Shown piece by piece: positions 6,688 through 16,167 of a stretch of 64,000 bases of DNA. How positions within the stretch are numbered: the stretch's first letter is position 1; every line of letters begins with the position of its first letter. Position numbers and translations under genes: made by a program. Under the pieces are notes generated by a model. It was given only the letters and a program-made list of their open reading frames with translations. It did not search any database and was not told the DNA's origin. Source of the stretch: JAADEM01 sp965371855 (GTDB lineage: Bacteria; Bacteroidota; Bacteroidia; Bacteroidales; Marinilabiliaceae); the NCBI GenBank assembly GCA_965371855.1, contig CBDUZZ010000012.1, forward strand, positions 10,195-74,194, written 5' to 3'.

Positions 6688-9234
6688 CTACTTTATATAA
6701 ACGCTCAGAACCTCCCCTTTTCGCACAACACTTTCTTTCATCTTTTTCACACCCACACCGGATAAAACAAACTTGGTTATCGCAAGTTCACCATATTCAG
6801 ATTTTAACTCAATACTATATTCGTCACTTGACTTTGTAATTCTTACAGTACCCCAGGCATATCCGTTAGACCAAAAGAATGTACCTTCGTCAGGTGTAAA
6901 CTCTATGGTTTTATCAACTGCCGAATAGTGAAAACCGGTAAGTGCAATAACCGATGCCCAGCTTGCCATTGCACGTGCATAATGGTGTCCGCACTCAGCC
7001 TCATCAAAGGGGCTTCGTTTACGTCCGTCATACCGGTCACGAATATTTGTAATACAATTTAGTCCTTCGTCAGTCATTCCTTCGTAAATCATACCTACAG
7101 CAGCAGTATATTCAAATCCGGTCATCACTTCTGTAAAGTATGGGAATGGTATTTTGGGTCGTCCGTTTGGCCAGCTTGCCATCAGAAGCCCTTTTTCATC
7201 ACCAAGTACATACGACCTCATGTTATTAAAATGGTTTTCAAAAGTATTGCGGTAGTTGTATTTCATGATACTTTGCAACGTGATCTTTTTATTTGCTTTA
7301 CTACCGAGATAACCAAGATTGCAGATATGTGCCATATATTGTCCTACAAGCTGATCTACCAGACAACCTTTTGCTAACTGATACCGCGGCATCTCAGGAG
7401 ATGAATAGTCTGTAATTACCTCTTTTGTTTTGGGGTTTAATACCTGCTGTTCATAATACTCACCATTAAATAAGTTCGCTTCTGTCCAATCAGCACCAGA
7501 TTTATAAATGGCTTCGCATCTTTTTGCAAACTTTTTATCACCCATAGCAATAGCCATCTTCTCAGTTGCCTTAAGTGCACCAAGATACCAAAACTGCATT
7601 TGAGGATTTGGCCCGGAATAGTTCACATCCATTGTATTGTGCTGACTGCCTTCCATCACACCATCAGCATCGGCATCCCAACTATTCTCAAGCCAGGTGT
7701 ACTCCATTGCCTTTTTCACATTCGGCCACAGTCTTATAAGAAACTCATCATCGCCGGATAGTTGCCAGTCACGGTACATTTTCATTATTGTTCCCATCTG
7801 TCCGTCGGCAGCAACATTGCCCCATGCAGTGGCTTTCGACAGCGGTAGATTTGCCCTGAAGGACATAGCACCATTATCTTTCGTTGCATATCCGAACTCT
7901 ACATCGCGCATTGTTTTTGCCAGTTCACCAAAGAGAAAAGGTGTAGCCTGCTCATAATTCCATACATGAGTACAGGAGCCGGCACATGACCCAAAGTTAT
8001 CCATGCATCCTTCCCAACCCATCAGTTGACCTGACGGAATACGAAAAACAGTTTGGGAACGGAGAGTACTCACATTGAAAAGTGCAGCCTCTTTAACCAC
8101 TTCCGGCAAGTCTGAACTTAGAAAAGTATTAACAAAATGAATAGTCTCTTTTTCAAGGTCAGGCAATTGGGGATAACTCTTTTCAATAACATCTAAGGCG
8201 TCTTTGTATTGAGTTGTGTAATAATTTCCGATAATCTCGCTCGACCATGCTTTCCGGTTGGGAAAATGCCATGTAAGGAAAAACTCAAAAGACTTAGTAC
8301 TATTAGCAGGAATAACCTGCGTATTAGATAGCGAAGCCATAGGATCGGGATCAGCAGACTTATCCAGTTCCGTCAACAATCCATCATCGCTAAAATCATC
8401 CCAGAAATCAAGGATTGCGTTATTCCACGCATTTGAAACCGATGATGTACGATAAGTCACCTTACCCTTACCATGGGTTGTTAAGGCCATTGTTCCCCAT
8501 GCAGCATCACTGCTGTCAACCCCTTCGGAATAAAAATATATCCCTCTTAGGTCGCCACTCTCAAAATACCTGTTTCTGTTGTCTTTAGCACCTTCATATT
8601 TCCTGTCACCTTTCCAGTCGATATGATACTTGCTTCCATCTTTTCCGATAAAATTACGGATTGAACCACACACTGAAACAGTAACAGGATGACTGGTAGC
8701 ATTTTCAACCTCATATCTTAAAACTGCAATAGGAATACCGCTTTTATTAGCATCAGCCGGAATTAAAGGATTAAAAGCTTTTATCTTTACCCTCACAGGC
8801 ATCTCCTCATCCCACAGGGATACAGTACCAAAAGGATAAGCCGATTCGAAAGTTACTCCGCCAAAACGAGGTATTCCGTGATGATCAACAGGTCGTCCCT
8901 CCATGTGCTCATATTCATAGTAATTCAATGGTCCGAATAATCCTTTTGTATATTTTTCCCCATTTGAATCCTCAATATGAATAGCAAAAAATGGTGCGCT
9001 GTTACCATGTGTTACTGTAGGGTAATCCTTCCCCGGCCGATTCATTATCTCCCAATCAACCAAACTACCACGTCCACTTAGGGAAACTGTGCCCGTTCCA
9101 ATGCCACCTATCGGCAGTGCTATTTTCTGAATATGATTTTCATCATAACTTTTCAGCACAGGCCATTCCTCCTGGGCATTGACTGATAACAGGAAAGCCA
9201 TTAAAATTAATGTAGAAAAGGTTTGTTTTTTCAT
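6688..9234 (-). CDS. GH116 family glycoside hydrolase, paralogue 1
   Basis: 848 residues with a signal peptide (cleavage after about Ala20). The N-terminal beta-sandwich (about 30-330) starts with the family's P-I-G-G-I-G-T-G-T motif. The C-terminal (alpha/alpha)6 barrel (about 370-800) carries W-E-G-C near 408, C-T-H-V-W-N-Y-E near 421-428 and Q-H-N-T-M-D536, the probable acid/base segment of GBA2-type enzymes. Known members are beta-glucosidases, beta-xylosidases or glucosylceramidases, acting with retention. It is the promoter-distal end of a run of minus-strand carbohydrate genes and has a paralogue at 12016-14601. Substrate specificity cannot be read from sequence; export suggests a glycan oligosaccharide rather than ceramide. 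Confidence 0.88.
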   Translation of the reverse strand: MKKQTFSTLILMAFLLSVNAQEEWPVLKSYDENHIQKIALPIGGIGTGTVSLSGRGSLVDWEIMNRPGKDYPTVTHGNSAPFFAIHIEDSNGEKYTKGLFGPLNYYEYEHMEGRPVDHHGIPRFGGVTFESAYPFGTVSLWDEEMPVRVKIKAFNPLIPADANKSGIPIAVLRYEVENATSHPVTVSVCGSIRNFIGKDGSKYHIDWKGDRKYEGAKDNRNRYFESGDLRGIYFYSEGVDSSDAAWGTMALTTHGKGKVTYRTSSVSNAWNNAILDFWDDFSDDGLLTELDKSADPDPMASLSNTQVIPANSTKSFEFFLTWHFPNRKAWSSEIIGNYYTTQYKDALDVIEKSYPQLPDLEKETIHFVNTFLSSDLPEVVKEAALFNVSTLRSQTVFRIPSGQLMGWEGCMDNFGSCAGSCTHVWNYEQATPFLFGELAKTMRDVEFGYATKDNGAMSFRANLPLSKATAWGNVAADGQMGTIMKMYRDWQLSGDDEFLIRLWPNVKKAMEYTWLENSWDADADGVMEGSQHNTMDVNYSGPNPQMQFWYLGALKATEKMAIAMGDKKFAKRCEAIYKSGADWTEANLFNGEYYEQQVLNPKTKEVITDYSSPEMPRYQLAKGCLVDQLVGQYMAHICNLGYLGSKANKKITLQSIMKYNYRNTFENHFNNMRSYVLGDEKGLLMASWPNGRPKIPFPYFTEVMTGFEYTAAVGMIYEGMTDEGLNCITNIRDRYDGRKRSPFDEAECGHHYARAMASWASVIALTGFHYSAVDKTIEFTPDEGTFFWSNGYAWGTVRITKSSDEYSIELKSEYGELAITKFVLSGVGVKKMKESVVRKGEVLSVYIK

Positions 9235-9312
9235 AATTTCAAAAATTGTATTAAGATTTACAGATTCTCAACAAATTGCGCATAGGCATCCTCAAGCATC
9301 ATAAGGTCTCAC

Positions 9313-10944
9313 TTATCTCATTATAGCGGGTAAATAGTCCAAAACATTATAGTTTTTGTCACTAAAAATTATCGTATTATTAATATTTCCCGCAACCATA
9401 ATATGCCCTCTATGACTTAGGTGTATTCCGTCAGTAGTGTAATTATTAAACCACTTATACATTTTAGAATATGCATCCACGTAAATACATCCCTCGGCAT
9501 TTGCAATTTTATTAAACTCCGGAACAAAATACTCAATTCTCTCCTTGCCTCCATAATATTTCGGCTTTAATTTATTATCCTCAGCCAGGGGAGGAGGAGA
9601 GACAATGATTATTTCAGGATGATACTTTTTATACAAGGGGTGTGATTTGATTTTACAGATTAGCTTATTCATATTTTTTGGCACCTGATTCAACTTATCT
9701 TTAAAAACTGCCTTGCAATCATTTGTACCAAGCATGATAATGACTTGCTCAACATGTCCGATGGTTTTGTATGTCGAGTCCAGGTAGCTATCAATATTTC
9801 TCAACGTATTCAGCTTCTTATCTCCATTGTTATCAAACCCTATTGTATTTCCTGACACCGATGTATTATATACAAAATCCCACTTTCTTAACCCTGCATA
9901 AATATCAACCCAGCCATTTTTCATTGCTCCGTTCGAATCACCAACAACCAATGCTCCTTTTCCTTTCATAAAATCAAATGCTGCTCCCGGTAGCATTTCA
10001 TGACCTCCCTCAAACATTGTAATATTAACTTTGCCATGATAGTTATTTGAGTAGTATATTCGTCTGTCCCCGATTTTTTCCAACATATTCGATAGTCCTC
10101 GGTACGTTATCAGTTTAATAATTATATCATCTGATATCAAGTCTTTTCCCGAAGCCCCCCAGTCAGAGGCCACTTTGTTATATAATTTCAGAGAATGAGT
10201 TACAGGAACGGATCCGGTATATCCATCGTGAACTCCTGCATAAATGAATAACTTACTATTTTTTCTCTTGTCAACAGGAACATCCATAAAAATCGGGGAA
10301 CGACTTCTGGCTTCATGAATATTAAATGCGAAATTCTTATCCACTTTACCATCTTTTGAGCATGATTTTGCTATATCTTTATAATACCTATTTTTTCTGC
10401 CTAAGGACTCCCAATACCATTCTTCAAGATTTGAAATTGAAGCCCATGCCGAAAAAGTTTTTATCCTGTGTTTCGATTTCATGTACATTAGTAAAGTTGC
10501 ATATCCGCCACCACTTACTCCAATTACATGAATCTCATTGAGATCAACATTTCCGTTTACTATTGCATAATCAATAGCATCATCAATATCCGATATAACA
10601 AACGGACTACCGCACGCCTCATATCTGTTATTAGGACCTCTAAAGTCAGGATGAATGTAGTTGTAATTATTCTCAACACACATCCACGAAAGAGTATCCT
10701 CTTGCTCATAGTCACCACTCCATGTATGAAGAGATATTATTAGAGGTCGTTTCTCACCTGTTACACTCTTATAAAAATATGCCGGTTGCTTTTTCCGGTC
10801 TATCGTTGAAACGATATTAACTTTTTCGCATTGTTCAGGCCGCTGCTTTGATATTGTGTTATCCCATTTAGAATCTTTTTGTGATAGAACATCAATTGAA
10901 AACAACAAAACTGAAAAGATAACGAAATATTTCATCTGTATCAT
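9313..10944 (-). CDS. Two-domain esterase: alpha/beta-hydrolase then SGNH hydrolase
   Basis: 543 residues. A signal peptide (residues 1-21) precedes an alpha/beta-hydrolase of the prolyl-peptidase/feruloyl-esterase type (about 35-325). Its nucleophile is S144 in G-V-S-G-G-G, with candidate D240 in V-H-D-G-Y-T-G and H315 in G-G-H-E-M. A SGNH/GDSL domain follows: S337 in G-D-S-N, N408 in L-G-T-N-D, and D505/H508 in D-G-I-H-L-S. Both catalytic sets look complete. Secreted esterases of this kind remove acetyl, feruloyl or other acyl groups from glycans. It lies between GH116 and the GH117-like gene, with 24 bases to the latter. The start may be Met1 or Met4. Confidence 0.82.
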   Translation of the reverse strand: MIQMKYFVIFSVLLFSIDVLSQKDSKWDNTISKQRPEQCEKVNIVSTIDRKKQPAYFYKSVTGEKRPLIISLHTWSGDYEQEDTLSWMCVENNYNYIHPDFRGPNNRYEACGSPFVISDIDDAIDYAIVNGNVDLNEIHVIGVSGGGYATLLMYMKSKHRIKTFSAWASISNLEEWYWESLGRKNRYYKDIAKSCSKDGKVDKNFAFNIHEARSRSPIFMDVPVDKRKNSKLFIYAGVHDGYTGSVPVTHSLKLYNKVASDWGASGKDLISDDIIIKLITYRGLSNMLEKIGDRRIYYSNNYHGKVNITMFEGGHEMLPGAAFDFMKGKGALVVGDSNGAMKNGWVDIYAGLRKWDFVYNTSVSGNTIGFDNNGDKKLNTLRNIDSYLDSTYKTIGHVEQVIIMLGTNDCKAVFKDKLNQVPKNMNKLICKIKSHPLYKKYHPEIIIVSPPPLAEDNKLKPKYYGGKERIEYFVPEFNKIANAEGCIYVDAYSKMYKWFNNYTTDGIHLSHRGHIMVAGNINNTIIFSDKNYNVLDYLPAIMR

Positions 10945-10968
10945 TTTTTTCTACTCTGCAATAAACGC

Positions 10969-11988
10969 TTACTTATTAACAAATTCCCATCTCACAAGAT
11001 AACTATCTTTTCCATTATGAACCATTGAGACACCCCATGTTATTCCTGTCATCTTTTCGCCTGTCAAATCGGGACGGTAGGCACCGGGCGCATGAGGATA
11101 TTTGGTTTTATCAACTTTAACCGATAGTCTTTCAGTTGTGAAGTCCAATCCATCGGGAGCATACTCGTATGTGCTACTAATAGAGGCAAGGCAAGCTACC
11201 CCTCTGTTTTGTGGCCATACAAAAACCTCATGACTTTTGTCGAGAATAGGGTTGCCAGCATATCTTTTAAAAGAACCTTCTGCAGAGTTTGCAAAAGCAA
11301 CACCCATTTTTGTATGTGCCGGCCCATTGACTTTTCCGTACTGACGACCTTTATAATACAACCAAACCTTCCCTTCCCTCTTCATCAAAACAGCATCATC
11401 AATCCTGTAACTGTCAAATTGATTATGATCTGAACTAACTTCAAGTATTGGTTTATCGCTATATCTCACAAATGTACCTTCAGGGTTTTCTGATTTGGCA
11501 AGTCCAAAGGCAGTAAAATCATTTACTGAATTATTCTCAAATTTATCATCAAGATTAGTTGGTGTAGGTTGAACACCTGTATAGAACAGGTAATAAAACC
11601 CACTTTCAAAAATGATATTTGGAGTAAAGACTGCCTGACTATCCCATGTACCTTCATCTCCCACACTAAGCACCTCACCCAGCTCAGTCCAGTTGTGCCC
11701 TTCATCTTCCGAAACTGCTACCCAGATAGTTCCCCAATATCCCTGACTACAACCAAAAACTTTCGTATAATATACATAGTACTTACCGTTAACTTTAATG
11801 ATATCACTGTTGTCACGACGAGTACAACCTTTTTCGTAACCAATACCACTTATTTCTTCGAAACGAAACTCCTTATCAATGAAAGAGGCTTTAATTTCTT
11901 TAAAGGGTTTCTGTTGCTGCGAATTACATCCCCCAAAAGCAATATATATCAGAACTAAAACTACTGTAATAAAACTTTTAATATTCAT
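10969..11988 (-). CDS. Lipoprotein, GH117-like five-bladed propeller hydrolase
   Basis: About 339 residues from the ATG at 11988, chosen because AGGAGGG sits immediately upstream; a longer TTG frame to 12015 is less likely. The lipobox ends at Cys21. Propeller-type repeats of the GH43/GH117 clan include T-R-R-D-N-S-D (56-62), Y-Y-V-Y-Y-T-K (70-76), W-D-S-Q-A-V-F-T-P-N (115-124) and Y-R-I-D-D-A-V. The R-R-D-x-S-D motif and overall layout resemble GH117, the 3,6-anhydro-galactosidase family. That is a family-level resemblance, not a proven specificity. The gene lies 27 bases after the second GH116 gene and is probably cotranscribed. Confidence 0.7.
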   Translation of the reverse strand: MNIKSFITVVLVLIYIAFGGCNSQQQKPFKEIKASFIDKEFRFEEISGIGYEKGCTRRDNSDIIKVNGKYYVYYTKVFGCSQGYWGTIWVAVSEDEGHNWTELGEVLSVGDEGTWDSQAVFTPNIIFESGFYYLFYTGVQPTPTNLDDKFENNSVNDFTAFGLAKSENPEGTFVRYSDKPILEVSSDHNQFDSYRIDDAVLMKREGKVWLYYKGRQYGKVNGPAHTKMGVAFANSAEGSFKRYAGNPILDKSHEVFVWPQNRGVACLASISSTYEYAPDGLDFTTERLSVKVDKTKYPHAPGAYRPDLTGEKMTGITWGVSMVHNGKDSYLVRWEFVNK

Positions 11989-11990
11989 AT

Positions 11991-12000
11991 TATCCCTCCT
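11991..12000 (-). promoter_or_regulatory. Strong Shine-Dalgarno AGGAGGGATA
   Basis: AGGAGG is unusually strong for Bacteroidota, whose genes mostly lack a clear Shine-Dalgarno. It is two bases from the ATG at 11988 when its downstream TA is counted, and it decides the start of the GH117-like gene. Confidence 0.6.
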
Positions 12001-12015
12001 AAGATTGTTAATCAA

Positions 12016-14601
12016 TTATTTAATTTTAAGTAGTAAACTTTGATTTTTTTGAAGAAGTAAGTTATCCAATTCTACAATTATTTTATTTTCAATTTGAGTG
12101 AATTTATTATGAATGGGCTTTCTATCAACAAAGGTTTGAATAGAATCCACCTTTTTCCCTTTTTCAACACGAAGCTCAAATTGGTTAAGTTTTAACTGGC
12201 CGTATTTAACATCCAACTCATTGGTTTGCAACTTGGTCTCTCGTATTTGTGAAAAGTTGCCCCAGCCTTTGGCAGTAACAAAGGCCGATTTAAAATTTGC
12301 AGGTTGAATTTTTGGGTCGAAACCGATAATGCCTTTTGGACCATGGTAAGTAAATCCGGAGGCAGCCACAAAAGCACCGTAACTCGACATTGCCCGGGTA
12401 TAATGATTTCCATATTCAACCTCATTGTACGGATTTCGTTTAGCCGGATTGTATCGGTCGTTTATCGCTTTGATCATTTCTAATCCATCGTCAACAAGTC
12501 CTTCATTAATCATGTGGGCAGCTGCTTGCCAAGTAAAACCAGTCATGCACTCGCTAAAGTACCCAATCACCAGTTTTTCCCACTCGTTTTTAATTTTTCC
12601 GGGAGCTTTATCTTCACCTTCACGCGGAAACGAACACATTACCGTACCTGCTTCTCCGGGCAAAGCGTAAAACCTAACGGGTTGAATTTTTGCTGTTTTC
12701 AAATATTCACCAACATCTTTTTGAAAATTGTATTTATAAATGGAAGCAAGTGCACTTTTCGTTTCTTTTTCGGGTAACACACGAGGTAAATCTGCCTGCA
12801 TTGCCCACGACTGCCCCAGAACCTGATCGATATGGCAACCAATATTTGAGTTCGGTGCATCCTGATTTTCGGGATCCAGAATATTGATAAAATACTCGCC
12901 GTTAAACAATTGCTCTGTCATATTTTTATAGCCCAGAGTTGCAATTCGGTTGCACTCTTTTGCAAATTTCTTGTCACCCACATCGTTGGCCATGGCTTCT
13001 CCGGCACGCAATGCGGCATTGTACATACTGCTTGTCCATGCAATTTTTCCATACCACATTCGATCGAGGGTGTTGTATTGAGCGCCTTCCAAAATTCCAT
13101 CGGGTTTGCCCGTCTTTTTTGCATCGTGTAAAATCATAAATTCGATACTTTTTTTGATTTTCGACCAGTTGCGAATTAAAAATGAATTATCGGGCGACAT
13201 TGTATATTCGCGGTAAGTGCGCAAAATCGTTCCTGCTTGCCCGTCCACTGCATAACCCCGGCCATCTTGATGGCCCGATTTACTAAATTCACCACGGTAA
13301 CCGATTATGCCTTCTTTTTTAAATGAAAGCCCGTAGTCAACCTGTTCGCGCAGTTGCAGTGCCAGGCCAGGGAAAATGCGCCCCAGTGCTTGTTCGTAAT
13401 GAAAAACATGTGTGCATGTACCTTTTCCCAAATATACACCTTCCATAGCATAAAAACGTCCTTCATTGTCGGGGTCATCGGTTAAATCATCTAATCGATA
13501 ACAAGAAGTTGTGGCGAGAGTACTCGTATTCACAAAAGTACGGTCGAGAAACCACACGGGTAAAGTGGAATTGTACCATGTTGCAACCCATTTTTTTGTC
13601 ACTCCGATTAATTCTTTCCGATTCTGAGCAATATAACTTCCAACTTCGGAAGAAGAGGCAAAGCGACTGCTGTAATACCAACGTAGATTCTCCTGGTTTT
13701 TCAGGTTATGAAACCCACTCTCTTTTCGGTTGAGATTTGGAAAATACCACGATAAAATAAAGGTGACTGTTTTTTCTTCACCTGGTTTTAATTGAACTGT
13801 TTTTCCCAGAGCCCCATTTAACACCTCACCCAACGCAGCTTTTATTTCTGTTTTTTCCGATGATACAACTTCGGATAAATTGTAATCGATGTCGGTAAAA
13901 GTTTGAGGTGTACTCCAGCTATTTTCTGCATCAAGCAGAGTAAGGGTCATATTCCCAAAATCGGGTTGATTTTGAATGGACCCACCTTCTGATTTACAGA
14001 TGAGTTGCAGGTTCCCATTTGTTTTAATTACTTGATTTACATGCTCGCCACTGTTGCTTTTTGCAGTGAAATAATTGGCTGTATTTTGCAGCCAGCCAAA
14101 CAGTTCGGCTTCCACGGCCTCTTTCCCATTATTTTTGATGGTGTATTCCATTACAATTGCAGGTAGTCCAGATTCCTCAGGATTGGTAGGAATAAAAGGC
14201 GAAAACGCTTTCAAACTCACTTCCAGTGGAAAACCTTTTTCTTTGTATGCGACATTTCCAATCGGGTATTGTCCTTCAAACTCAATATTGGAAAAACCAC
14301 CAACTCGTAATGGTTTCACAAAAGGTGTAATTTTATTTTTAATGCGAATTGCAAATCCCTGGTCGAATCGTTTGTCCTGAACCATTGGATTGATGTAAAA
14401 TTTGTCGCCAGGGCCACCGGAGTTAATGCGCCGGATATTAAAAATATCCCAGTACCAAAGTTGCCCATCGCCGCCCAAATACACTTGACCTGCGCAGATG
14501 CCCCCGACTGGCATTCCAATATAATTAAGTTTGTTTGTTTCGATAGATTTGGCTGAGAAAACCAGTAATAATAGTAATAATGAAAGTTGAAATTTTGACA
14601 T
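12016..14601 (-). CDS. GH116 family glycoside hydrolase, paralogue 2
   Basis: 861 residues, with a signal peptide (residues 1-18). The family opening motif is M-P-V-G-G-I-C-A-G-Q-V near 29-39. The C-terminal barrel carries M-E-G-V, G-T-C-T-H-V-F-H-Y-E-Q-A and E-G-A-Q-Y-N-T-L-D, equivalent to the W-E-G-C, C-T-H-V-W-N-Y-E and N-T-M-D segments of the first GH116 protein. The catalytic Asp of the last motif is kept. The two paralogues share architecture but differ strongly in sequence, so they are old duplicates rather than a recent copy. The codon and base composition is slightly richer in G/C than its neighbours, which may mean separate acquisition. Confidence 0.86.
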   Translation of the reverse strand: MSKFQLSLLLLLLVFSAKSIETNKLNYIGMPVGGICAGQVYLGGDGQLWYWDIFNIRRINSGGPGDKFYINPMVQDKRFDQGFAIRIKNKITPFVKPLRVGGFSNIEFEGQYPIGNVAYKEKGFPLEVSLKAFSPFIPTNPEESGLPAIVMEYTIKNNGKEAVEAELFGWLQNTANYFTAKSNSGEHVNQVIKTNGNLQLICKSEGGSIQNQPDFGNMTLTLLDAENSWSTPQTFTDIDYNLSEVVSSEKTEIKAALGEVLNGALGKTVQLKPGEEKTVTFILSWYFPNLNRKESGFHNLKNQENLRWYYSSRFASSSEVGSYIAQNRKELIGVTKKWVATWYNSTLPVWFLDRTFVNTSTLATTSCYRLDDLTDDPDNEGRFYAMEGVYLGKGTCTHVFHYEQALGRIFPGLALQLREQVDYGLSFKKEGIIGYRGEFSKSGHQDGRGYAVDGQAGTILRTYREYTMSPDNSFLIRNWSKIKKSIEFMILHDAKKTGKPDGILEGAQYNTLDRMWYGKIAWTSSMYNAALRAGEAMANDVGDKKFAKECNRIATLGYKNMTEQLFNGEYFINILDPENQDAPNSNIGCHIDQVLGQSWAMQADLPRVLPEKETKSALASIYKYNFQKDVGEYLKTAKIQPVRFYALPGEAGTVMCSFPREGEDKAPGKIKNEWEKLVIGYFSECMTGFTWQAAAHMINEGLVDDGLEMIKAINDRYNPAKRNPYNEVEYGNHYTRAMSSYGAFVAASGFTYHGPKGIIGFDPKIQPANFKSAFVTAKGWGNFSQIRETKLQTNELDVKYGQLKLNQFELRVEKGKKVDSIQTFVDRKPIHNKFTQIENKIIVELDNLLLQKNQSLLLKIK

Positions 14602-14691
14602 GAGTTTAATATTAATTATTATTTTATCGATAAAGAATTTGCTATAACTACTATTTTAATATGCTTAGTGAATTATTAGTCCATTATCTTC

Positions 14692-16080
14692 CTACCAACT
14701 ATCTGTTCTAAAAGCTGATGCAGGCAGTCCTGTTTTGTTAAACAAATTAGGCAGTGCACTATTCGTAAAAGCAAATCTTACGGCAACAGGTTCTTTCACC
14801 TCCTTACTCCATACAACAACAGTTTCACCTGCTATCTTTGCTTTTGCGGGATAGAATTTTTTGTCGACTCCTGCAATGTAAAACTCTTTCAGTTCCTTTC
14901 CCTTTTGCATCAAACCTCCGTCAGCATAATCAAAATAAACGACCGCTTTATTCTTTTTAATTTCCATCGACTTGTAAACAGGCCCACTAAAAACAATTTC
15001 CTCAACTCCGTATGTCTTTGCCAAAGCCCAAAGTGCAAGCCGCTTTCCCACATCCTGTTTGTTGGCCGGATGAATATCTTTCACATCTCCAATATCATTA
15101 GTTACCACCATACCGGTATTGGAAATATTAAGCATGGTATGAAGTTGGGCATCACGAACAATAGCTGCTTGAATATTAGTTGTATCTTTATAATTAAAGG
15201 GAGCAATCTGAACGAAATAGAAAGGAAACTCTTTTCCCCAATCATCACGCCAGGAATTTATCAGCAAAGGTAACGTCTGATAATAAGTTTCAGGTATCTG
15301 CCTGTCCGATTCCCCCTGATACCACAAGGCACCTGCAATACTAAACCTGATGAAAGGATAGATCATTGAGTTGTAACATGAGCCCGGTTTATGAGGCCTC
15401 CACTGAGTAACTCTCATTTTTTTTATTTCCTCAAAAATTACAGGATGTGACCTAAGAGCACTGTCTCTAATCCATACCTTAATTGGCGTGCCTCCCCAAC
15501 TTGCATTTATCAGACCTACCGGAACCGAAAGCTTCTTGTGTATCTCCCTGCCAAAAAAGTAACCTACGGAGCTGAAATACTTCATGGCTTCCGGAGTACA
15601 CTCCTGCCACTCACCCGGTGTGTCATCCTGCCTTGTTGATGATTGATGTAATGGAACATTGAAAAAGCGAATACCGGGATAATCGGCGTTCTGGATCTCC
15701 TCTTCCTTGTTGTTCAACTCCTGCATGGGAGTTCGATGCATATTCGACTGGCCGGATAAAAGCCATATCTCACCAAGCATTACATTATTAATAACGATCG
15801 TCTGATGCCCTTTGATGGTAATAGTGTATGGACCTCCTGCTGAGGAAGATTTCAGTTTTACCGACCACAACCCTTGCCAGGCTTTTACCGTAACAGGTTC
15901 GTTATTCCATGAACCTGTTACGGTAATCTTTTCTGATGTGTTGTCAGTCCATCCCCAGATGGTACATTCTGAATTCTGTTGTAACACCATGTTATCGGAT
16001 ATTACTGATGGTGTCCAGATTTTAGCACTGACATTCGTGAGTGCTAAAAGAATCGTTAATATTAAAATTAGTTTTTTCAT
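14692..16080 (-). CDS. Sialate O-acetylesterase-like SGNH esterase (SASA, PF03629)
   Basis: 462 residues with a signal peptide cleaved near Ala19. An N-terminal beta domain (20-100) leads into the SASA catalytic domain. The Ser nucleophile S112 lies in S-G-Q-S-N-M; further family marks are W-Y-Q-G-E-S-D near 255 and D-I-H-P near 336, which supplies the catalytic Asp/His. The name comes from sialate esterases, but most Bacteroidota members in glycan loci remove O-acetyl groups from plant or algal polysaccharides. It is in line with the GH116 and DUF5009 genes, with about 90 bases on either side. Confidence 0.85.
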   Translation of the reverse strand: MKKLILILTILLALTNVSAKIWTPSVISDNMVLQQNSECTIWGWTDNTSEKITVTGSWNNEPVTVKAWQGLWSVKLKSSSAGGPYTITIKGHQTIVINNVMLGEIWLLSGQSNMHRTPMQELNNKEEEIQNADYPGIRFFNVPLHQSSTRQDDTPGEWQECTPEAMKYFSSVGYFFGREIHKKLSVPVGLINASWGGTPIKVWIRDSALRSHPVIFEEIKKMRVTQWRPHKPGSCYNSMIYPFIRFSIAGALWYQGESDRQIPETYYQTLPLLINSWRDDWGKEFPFYFVQIAPFNYKDTTNIQAAIVRDAQLHTMLNISNTGMVVTNDIGDVKDIHPANKQDVGKRLALWALAKTYGVEEIVFSGPVYKSMEIKKNKAVVYFDYADGGLMQKGKELKEFYIAGVDKKFYPAKAKIAGETVVVWSKEVKEPVAVRFAFTNSALPNLFNKTGLPASAFRTDSW

Positions 16081-16167
16081 AGGTTCTATAATTTAACAGG
16101 TGCTGCTTTCGCCCCTTTGGGGCTTATTCATTCATGGTTATCGTTATCAGAATCGATTAATCAAATA

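Noticed and set aside
11989..12015. TTG start for the GH117-like gene
   Set aside because: A strong AGGAGGG lies just before the ATG at 11988, which also yields a normal lipoprotein signal.
14905..15273. 122-codon plus-strand frame opposite the SASA gene
   Set aside because: It overlaps a well-supported gene, has atypical composition and no recognisable domain: a shadow frame.
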